Source of the DNA: an uncultured Kiritimatiellota bacterium
GTDB taxonomy: Bacteria > Verrucomicrobiota > Kiritimatiellia > RFP12 > UBA1067
NCBI GenBank assembly: GCA_934667425.1
Contig: CAKULV010000008.1
Span: 1-64,000 of the forward strand
Length of the DNA stretch: 64,000 nt
Direction of reading: 5' to 3'
In this document: positions 59,077-64,000 of the stretch, one piece after another
Layout of the letters: every line of letters starts with the position of its first letter
How positions within the stretch are numbered: position 1 is the stretch's first letter
Program-made: the position numbers and the translations under genes
Notes under the pieces: generated by a model
Told to the model about the DNA's origin: nothing
Databases searched by the model: none
What the model saw: only the letters and a program-made list of their open reading frames with translations

Positions 59077-59655
59077 ATGGGAAAGACAATGAAGATTTTT
59101 GTGACGAGCGTGGCAATTCTAATGCTATTGTTCGCGGCCATCTATTTATGTCGGTGTCAAGGTTGCAAGCGACAGATTTTAGATGATCAGGTTGATGAAC
59201 AGCCGCATCTTTCCTCAGAGAAGTCGGGTGTTCCATCCAAACGCCTCTTGCCGCAGTCTGTGGTCAAAGCCGAAAAACGGACGTAGTTGGTGCGGCAGCC
59301 GAAAGAGGCCACCTGTCCGCCGCAGGCCGTGCCGATGGCGGCAAAGGAAATGCTACAGTCCGCATCAAAACAAGAGACAGACACCGCCTTGCCATCGTCC
59401 GACATCGTGCGGCTGGCGGCGGAGAAGAGCCAGCTGATGGACGACCTATTGGATGAGGAGCCGATCCCGTCGGACTACGGACAGGTGATGGTCGGCCTCT
59501 TCCATGGCCTCAGCCAGGACGTCTATACGCGCGACTTCGCCGTCCAGGTCGCGTCTTCCCTCAGCCTACTGAAGCGCCTCGCGGACGACCCGAAGGAGGA
59601 CGCCGTCGTGCGAAAGTCCGCATCTCATGCCCTGCGGACATTGGATGGACAGTGA
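59077..59655 (+). pseudogene. Membrane-anchored helical protein gene split by an in-frame TAG
   Basis: The frame runs from ATG 59077 (or ATG 59089) through KAEKRT to TAG at 59284-59286, then continues in the same frame for 122 codons (VRQPKEATCPPQ... to LRTLDGQ) and stops at 59655. Joined, it would encode about 192 residues: an N-terminal anchor (FVTSVAILMLLFAAIYLC), a linker rich in Pro, Gln and Ser, and a helical end shared with the 56043 fragment. Possible readings are a recent nonsense mutation, stop-codon readthrough, or reinitiation at GTG 59290. The last would give a 121-aa protein without anchor. I see no sign of pyrrolysine genes in the window. Confidence 0.55.
59531..59645 (+). repeat. 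115-bp direct repeat, right copy
   Basis: Right partner of 56119-56233; three differences by eye. Here it is the natural 3' end of the 59077 reading frame, so this is probably the parental copy. Confidence 0.9.
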
Positions 59656-59705
59656 ATCTGCCCGCCATGATTTTCGCGGAACTGCGCTTGGCGGCGATTA
59701 GGGTA

Positions 59706-59714
59706 TGCTATAAT
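59706..59714 (+). promoter_or_regulatory. Extended -10 promoter for the small secreted protein gene
   Basis: TGC-TATAAT (hexamer 59709-59714). TTGGCG at 59688 gives only a 15-bp spacer. The leader would be about 88 nt before ATG 59809, without recognised structure. Confidence 0.55.
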
Positions 59715-59808
59715 CCAACCCAAAACCATGCTGTGCGCAGAATCGGGGAGGTGCGTCGCCTTTCCCACGAGGACAATCGCGCACGCATCGTTTTATGGGG
59801 AGGTGTGA

Positions 59809-60045
59809 ATGAGGAAGCTGATTGCAATTGCATTGGTGTTTGGCGCGGCAACGCTTGCGAATGCCGGGAGCTATCTGATATACATAAAGATGCCGGATGG
59901 GAAGATCGTCATCCACGAGATGCCGGGAATCCCCGCTCCGGATCCGGCGGGCATGTTTAGGTTCAAGCTCAAGGGCGGCGGGAACGTGATCGTACACGCG
60001 TCGAACGTATGGATAGAGGAGAAGAGCGGCAAGGGCCTCAAATAG
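59809..60045 (+). CDS. Small secreted protein, unknown
   Basis: 78 aa with signal peptide MRKLIAIALVFGAATLANA and a mature part of about 59 residues, beta-rich and basic (YLIYIKMPDGKIVIHEMPG, RFKLKGGGNVIVHASNVW). GGGAGGTGTGA directly precedes the ATG, and a clear -10 lies upstream, so it is likely a real gene. It lies after the island and before pheS. No family recognised. Confidence 0.65.
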   Translation: MRKLIAIALVFGAATLANAGSYLIYIKMPDGKIVIHEMPGIPAPDPAGMFRFKLKGGGNVIVHASNVWIEEKSGKGLK

Positions 60046-60084
60046 GCTTCGCCGCTACGCAGCAGAACCGGCAAAACGGAAATG

Positions 60085-60093
60085 TGGTATAAT
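60085..60093 (+). promoter_or_regulatory. Extended -10 promoter of pheS-rpoN
   Basis: TGG-TATAAT (hexamer 60088-60093), leader about 18 nt before ATG 60118. There is no space for a T-box or attenuator of the kind found upstream of pheS in some bacteria. Confidence 0.6.
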
Positions 60094-60117
60094 TGCACCT
60101 CTAAAAGAGAGAAGTCC

Positions 60118-61134
60118 ATGACATTAGCAGAACTTGAAGAGAACAGGAAGGCATCGCTGGCCGAGGTTGCGGCGGCAGAGGGCGTTGAGGCTACAGAGGC
60201 GCTTCGTGTAAGGTATGTTGGGCGCAATGGTCTGATACCGGCCTTGATAAAGGGCATGAAGGATGTGCCGAAGGAGGAGCGTCCGGCATTCGGCAAGGCC
60301 GTACAGGAGTGGAAAAGGGATGTGGAGCAGGCCCTTGCCGCCAAGGGCGCAGGCGCGGCCAAGCCAGTGGCGAGCCAATCCGGCGATGTGGACGTGACAC
60401 GTCCCGGACTCTGGCCCGAGCTTGGGGTTGCACATCCGATATCCAAGGTGATATCCGAATCGGCTCGCATTTTCTCGCGTCTTGGCTTTACGGTGGCCGA
60501 CGGGCCCGACATCGAGACCCCCTTCAACAACTTTACGGCCCTCAACACCCCTGCGCACCATCCATCCCAGGATCGGTCGGATACGTTCTGGCTCGCGGCA
60601 GACGCGCTTCTGCGTACGCAGACGTCTCCGGTGCAGATCCGCACGATGATGTCCAGCAAGCCGCCGGTTCGCGTGATATGTCCGGGCCGCACATACCGGA
60701 GGGATACCACGGACGCCACGCATTCGGCCAATTTCCACCAGATCGAGGGGCTGTATGTGGATGTCAAGCCGGTGTCGCTCGCAGACCTCAAGAGCGTACT
60801 CTCGTACTTCGCGAAAGAGATGATGGGAGATGGTGGCGTGCGTTTCCGTCCGCACTTCTTCCCGTTCACAGAGCCGAGCGTCGAGGTGGACTTCCGCTGC
60901 CATGTGTGCAAGGGCGTCGGCTGCAAGGTCTGCAAGCAGTCCGGATGGATAGAGATAGCCGGCGCTGGCATGGTCGATCCCCGTGTGTTCAAGCACGTGG
61001 GCTGGGAACCGGAATCGGTGTCCGGGTACGCTTTCGGGTTTGGAGTCGAGCGCATTGCCATGATCAAGTACGGCATTCCGGACATCCGCTGGCTGTATGA
61101 GAACGATTTGCGCTTCCTGGCGCAGACCGCCTAA
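60118..61134 (+). CDS. pheS: Phenylalanyl-tRNA synthetase alpha subunit
   Basis: PheS carries the active site of the alpha2-beta2 enzyme that charges tRNA-Phe. The 338-aa product has an N-terminal coiled-coil arm (about 1-80), then the class II core: HPISKVISE, FNALNTPAHHPS-type motif (here FTALNTPAHHPSQD), motif 2 RVICPGRTYRRDTTDATHS with FHQIEGL, and motif 3 GYAFGFGVERIAMIKYGI. The CHVCKGVGCKVCKQSGW insert has four Cys that could hold zinc. Length is normal. ATG 60118 follows AAGAGAGAAG; the in-frame codon at 60082 is upstream of the RNA start. The beta subunit gene (pheT) is not next to it; rpoN follows instead. Confidence 0.95.
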   Translation: MTLAELEENRKASLAEVAAAEGVEATEALRVRYVGRNGLIPALIKGMKDVPKEERPAFGKAVQEWKRDVEQALAAKGAGAAKPVASQSGDVDVTRPGLWPELGVAHPISKVISESARIFSRLGFTVADGPDIETPFNNFTALNTPAHHPSQDRSDTFWLAADALLRTQTSPVQIRTMMSSKPPVRVICPGRTYRRDTTDATHSANFHQIEGLYVDVKPVSLADLKSVLSYFAKEMMGDGGVRFRPHFFPFTEPSVEVDFRCHVCKGVGCKVCKQSGWIEIAGAGMVDPRVFKHVGWEPESVSGYAFGFGVERIAMIKYGIPDIRWLYENDLRFLAQTA

Positions 61135-61152
61135 CGGGGGAGAGTGGGCTTC

Positions 61153-62544
61153 ATGCTCTCGCTTCGGCAAGGACAGAGGCTTGCGCAACAGCTGGCGCCG
61201 GCGATGCGCCAGTCGATAAAGGTTCTTGCCATGAATCTGCAGGAACTCCGTCAGGAGATTGTCACGCAGATCGGGCAGAACCCGATGATTGACGAGGTGG
61301 AGCATACCCTTGAGGTGCCGATGGATGTTGCCGAGTCCACTGCTTCGGCCAAGGACGAGGCGATCTCTGATGCGATGCCATACGACGAGGCGGCTCCTTC
61401 AGTCAACTCCGACGAGGATGCCGCCGAACGTCGGCAGCGCTTTTTCGACAATCAGGTGTGCAAGGAGACCCTCCAGGGGCATCTTGAGCGGCAGCTTGAA
61501 CTGTCGGACGTCCCGATGGAAAACCGTCCTCTTGCGGAAATGCTGATTGGGCAGCTGGACGACAACGGCTATTTTACCGGTTCACTGCCGGATATTGTGA
61601 TGGTTTCGGGGACTGATGAGGCCCATGTGCTGAAAGTCCTTTCATGCATACGCAAGCTCGATCCCGCCGGATGCGGATCGAGAAGCCTGAAGGAATGCCT
61701 GCTTGCCCAGATGGATAGCCTGGAGGATTCCCCATGGGAGGATGAGGTGCGGCTCCTGATAGAGAACCACCTTGAGGACATCGCTTCAGGCAACGAGGGC
61801 AAGATACTGCAATCGCTTGGCATAACGCATGATGAGTACACCAAGGCGCTTGCCGTCCTTCGCACCCTTGAGGCGAAGCCCGGCCGGGCTTACGAGGGGG
61901 CGGGCATGGCAAACCGCATAGTGAAGCCCGAAGTCCATGCGGTGCGCGAAGGCGGCAGGTGGGTTGCGGAAGTTGACGGACGCTCCCTGCCGGACATACA
62001 CATTTCGAAGACGTACCTCAAGATGCTTGAAGACCCGTCCACGCCCAAGGAAGCGAAAGAGTACCTGCGGGAACGACTTGTGGCCGCGCAGCAGCTGATA
62101 GATTCCATAGAGCATCGCGAGGAGACGATCCGCAAGATATCGCAGGAGATATTCGACAGGCAGCCGGGCTTTTTCACCGACGGACTAAAGGGCCTTAGGC
62201 CGCTCACCATGCTTGAGGTCGCCGAGAAAGTGGGGGTACACCCCACGACCGTTTCCCGGACGGTGAACGACAAGTACGCCTCGACGCCAAGGGGGACGAT
62301 TGAGCTGCGCCATTTCTTCAAGCAGGGGATAGAGACTTCTGGCGGAGATGTTGTTACCAAAGAGGCGGTTTACGATGACCTTCGGCGTCTGATCGACGAG
62401 GAGGACAAGGCACATCCATTCTCGGATGAAGTCCTCTCCGCCAAGCTGAAGGAGCACGGCTATCCGGTAGCGCGCCGCACCGTGGCAAAATACCGGGAAG
62501 CCATCGGCATCCCCGGCGCCTCGGAAAGGCACCGCAAGGCTTAA
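61153..62544 (+). CDS. rpoN: RNA polymerase sigma-54 factor
   Basis: RpoN directs RNA polymerase to -24/-12 promoters that need an ATP-driven activator. The 463-aa product has the Gln-rich activator-responsive N-terminus (LRQGQRLAQQLAPAMRQSIKVLAMNLQELRQEI, here read in two parts), an acidic linker (about 55-95), the core-binding region (about 100-250), a helix-turn-helix (LTMLEVAEKVGVHPTTVSRTV, about 355-375) and the RpoN box ARRTVAKYREAIGIP near the end. ATG 61153 has GGGGGAGAG eight nt upstream; GTG 61144 is the alternative. It is 18 bp after pheS. No enhancer-binding activator gene is in this window. Confidence 0.95.
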   Translation: MLSLRQGQRLAQQLAPAMRQSIKVLAMNLQELRQEIVTQIGQNPMIDEVEHTLEVPMDVAESTASAKDEAISDAMPYDEAAPSVNSDEDAAERRQRFFDNQVCKETLQGHLERQLELSDVPMENRPLAEMLIGQLDDNGYFTGSLPDIVMVSGTDEAHVLKVLSCIRKLDPAGCGSRSLKECLLAQMDSLEDSPWEDEVRLLIENHLEDIASGNEGKILQSLGITHDEYTKALAVLRTLEAKPGRAYEGAGMANRIVKPEVHAVREGGRWVAEVDGRSLPDIHISKTYLKMLEDPSTPKEAKEYLRERLVAAQQLIDSIEHREETIRKISQEIFDRQPGFFTDGLKGLRPLTMLEVAEKVGVHPTTVSRTVNDKYASTPRGTIELRHFFKQGIETSGGDVVTKEAVYDDLRRLIDEEDKAHPFSDEVLSAKLKEHGYPVARRTVAKYREAIGIPGASERHRKA

Positions 62545-62560
62545 GCTCAGCCTTTTGCGG
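62532..62560. terminator. Hairpin spanning the convergent rpoN and V-ATPase gene ends
   Basis: CCGCAAGGCT (62532-62541) can pair with AGCCTTTTGCGG (62549-62560), with a two-base bulge and a 7-nt loop. The two genes end only two bp apart and both stop codons lie in or next to the loop. No clean U tract on either strand. Confidence 0.35.
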
Positions 62561-64000
62561 CGGATGCGGATTCGATCTTGCCGATCAGGGTGTCGCGAAG
62601 CTCGTTGAACTCCTGCGAATCCATCTTCTTGTCGTTCCAGTCGATGAACGTCTGCTGCATATCCATGAAGAAGGCACGGGTGGCGTCCTTGTCGGCGAAC
62701 TTGAAGCTTGAGAGCAGGGCCTTCTCTACGATGTCGAACATCGTCTTCTGCCTCTGGACCGGCGTACTGGCGTCGGAATCTGAAAAGGCGTTCTGCTGCA
62801 GATACACGGCATCGAGGAATTCTGCCTTGAGGTATGTCGTGAAATCGTCGAGGGATGTGCCTTCCTCTCCGACGACCTTCATCATCTGCCCGACTTCATT
62901 CCCCTTGCGGAGGATGGCGCGGGCCTTCTCCACCCTTGCCTGCTCGATAACAGAGTTGTAGTGGCTCCATGACTCCAGCGGATCGATGGCCGGATATCTG
63001 CGGGCATCCGAACGGGCGCGTGAAAGCCCGTGGAAGCCGCCAACGACCTTCAGCGTCGCCTGCGTGACGGGCTCGTCGAAGTTGCCGCCCGCAGGAGAGA
63101 CGGTGCCGCCAATCGTGATGGATCCGGTCGAGCCGTCTTTCAGCCTCACGCGACCGGCGCGTTCATAGAATGCGGCGATGCGGGATTCGAGATATGCGGG
63201 GAACGCCTCCTCTCCGGGAATCTCCTCGAGCCGTCCCGAAAGCTCGCGCATCGCCTGTGCCCAGCGAGATGTGGAATCCGCAAGGACGAGTACGTTAAGC
63301 CCCATCTGCCGGAAATATTCGGCAAGAGTCACTGCGGTGTATACGGAGGCCTCTCTGGATGCGACGGGCATTGACGACGTGTTGCATATGATGATGGTGC
63401 GCATCATCAGGGATTTTCCCGTCTTGGGATCGGTGATCTGCGGGAACTCCTTCAACGTCTCCACCACCTCGCCTGCGCGTTCGCCGCAAGCCGCAGAGAT
63501 TACGATATCGACCTTCGCGTAGCGCGCCGTAGTCTGCTGCAGGACGGTCTTCCCTGCGCCGAAAGGGCCGGGGATGCAGTATGTCCCCCCGATTGCCACA
63601 GGGAAGAACGTGTCGATCGTCCGCACTGTCGTCTCAAGGGTCTCATGCGGGGCCATGCGTTCGGCAAAGCACTTGACGGGCACCTTTACTGGCCAACGCT
63701 GCATCATCTGGACCGGTACGGACCGCGTGTCGTTCGCCTCGGGCGCAAGCGTCGCGATCTGGTCTGTCACGGTGTAGTCCCCCTCCGGGGCAAGGGACTT
63801 CACTACATAGGCACCACGCAGGGCAAACGGAACCATGATCTTGTGTCCCGGCATGAATACGCCCTGCTCGTTCGTCTTGTTGTTGAATATGCCTTCGGTG
63901 ACCCAGCCGAGCTCTTCGCCTGCCGTGACGCGCTGGCCTGTCTTGGCGGTGGGGTGCCAGTCCCACTTGCGGGTTCTGGACAGCCCGGGCATGTACATTC
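62547..64000 (-). CDS. atpA: V-type ATPase catalytic subunit A, 5' end beyond the window
   Basis: About 483 C-terminal residues of the catalytic subunit of a V/A-type rotary ATPase. Seen are the bulge-domain region (GHKIMVPFALRGAYVVKSLAPEGDY), the P-loop GPFGAGKT, the catalytic-Glu region CGERAGEVVE, NTSSMPVASREASVYT, LADSTSRWAQAMRELSGRLEEIPGEEAFPAYL, and the C-terminal helical bundle. Full subunits are about 580-600 aa, so roughly 100 N-terminal residues are missing at the right edge. V-type enzymes in anaerobic bacteria often pump Na+ or H+ at the expense of ATP or make ATP. Other subunits should lie to the right (upstream) of the window, and none follows downstream here. Confidence 0.93.
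   Translation of the reverse strand, partial: MYMPGLSRTRKWDWHPTAKTGQRVTAGEELGWVTEGIFNNKTNEQGVFMPGHKIMVPFALRGAYVVKSLAPEGDYTVTDQIATLAPEANDTRSVPVQMMQRWPVKVPVKCFAERMAPHETLETTVRTIDTFFPVAIGGTYCIPGPFGAGKTVLQQTTARYAKVDIVISAACGERAGEVVETLKEFPQITDPKTGKSLMMRTIIICNTSSMPVASREASVYTAVTLAEYFRQMGLNVLVLADSTSRWAQAMRELSGRLEEIPGEEAFPAYLESRIAAFYERAGRVRLKDGSTGSITIGGTVSPAGGNFDEPVTQATLKVVGGFHGLSRARSDARRYPAIDPLESWSHYNSVIEQARVEKARAILRKGNEVGQMMKVVGEEGTSLDDFTTYLKAEFLDAVYLQQNAFSDSDASTPVQRQKTMFDIVEKALLSSFKFADKDATRAFFMDMQQTFIDWNDKKMDSQEFNELRDTLIGKIESASAAKG

Noticed and set aside
59284..59286. Pyrrolysine decoding of the in-frame TAG
   Set aside because: No pyl genes in view, and no other in-frame TAG interrupts a gene here.
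1..64000. A complete prophage or integrative element
   Set aside because: Only isolated recombinase remnants (243-758, 35005-35232) are present; no structural, replication or conjugation genes and no flanking tRNA were seen.

Overview
The window is GC-rich, densely coding bacterial DNA. No rRNA, tRNA or CRISPR array was seen. Several features together fit a Verrucomicrobiota/Kiritimatiellota-type bacterium from a gut or other glycan-rich habitat: secreted and lipoprotein glycosidases (GH105-DUF4861, GH78, GH141-like, GH109), many Gfo/Idh/MocA oxidoreductases, XylR-type regulators (LacI-like sensor plus AraC DNA-binding domain), a very large secreted lectin-like protein, a V-type ATPase and a GldF/GldG-like ABC system. 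This placement is an inference from gene content; no marker phylogeny was run.

Layout. 1-0.76 kb is a scar: a piece of a type ISP restriction/helicase gene (minus strand) abuts the catalytic half of a tyrosine recombinase (plus strand). 0.9-11.4 kb carries a cysteine desulfurase, an orphan peptide-type ABC permease, a GH105-DUF4861 lipoprotein, and a tightly coupled run folD - unknown 666-aa protein - UPF0210/PFL - siroheme sulfite/nitrite reductase. 11.5-20.8 kb has two oxidoreductases, an LpxL-like acyltransferase, purB, a DUF5009-type membrane acyltransferase, a XylR-like regulator divergent from a MarC-family protein, and a DegT aminotransferase. A fold-back of tandem heptamers follows, reaching the start of an AEC transporter. 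22-34.9 kb holds a secreted protein of unknown activity, fmt, a CPA2 antiporter, a PHP phosphoesterase, a dihydrouridine synthase, ilvD, a GH78 rhamnosidase, a cupin and a TrmA/RlmD-type methyltransferase. 35-39.8 kb has a decayed serine recombinase and a three-gene GldA/GldFG/DUF4340 set ending in a strong terminator.

40.7-53.0 kb reads as one glycan-utilisation locus: a XylR-like regulator faces a four-gene run encoding a GH141-like beta-helix protein, a 1058-aa putative TIM-barrel glycosidase, a GH109 enzyme and a 1233-aa surface protein.

53.0-59.7 kb is the accessory island. It starts with a frameshifted cytosine-methyltransferase fragment fused to the 3' end of an RHS core. Small, A+T-richer genes, mostly membrane-anchored and resembling an immunity-gene array, follow. 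An intact Eco29kI-like restriction-modification pair sits in the middle, bracketed by two 115-bp direct repeats. The genes on either side look like diverged copies of one unit. One of them is split by an in-frame TAG.

59.8-64 kb returns to housekeeping: a small secreted protein, pheS-rpoN, and the convergent 3' part of a V-type ATPase A subunit.

Promoters share an extended -10, TGn-TATAAT (or a close variant), usually without a clear -35. At several genes (both regulators, the MarC-family gene, the beta-helix gene, and nearly so at fmt) the -10 lies so close to the start codon that a leaderless mRNA is predicted. At two sites the TGA stop codon of the upstream gene forms the TGn of the next promoter.
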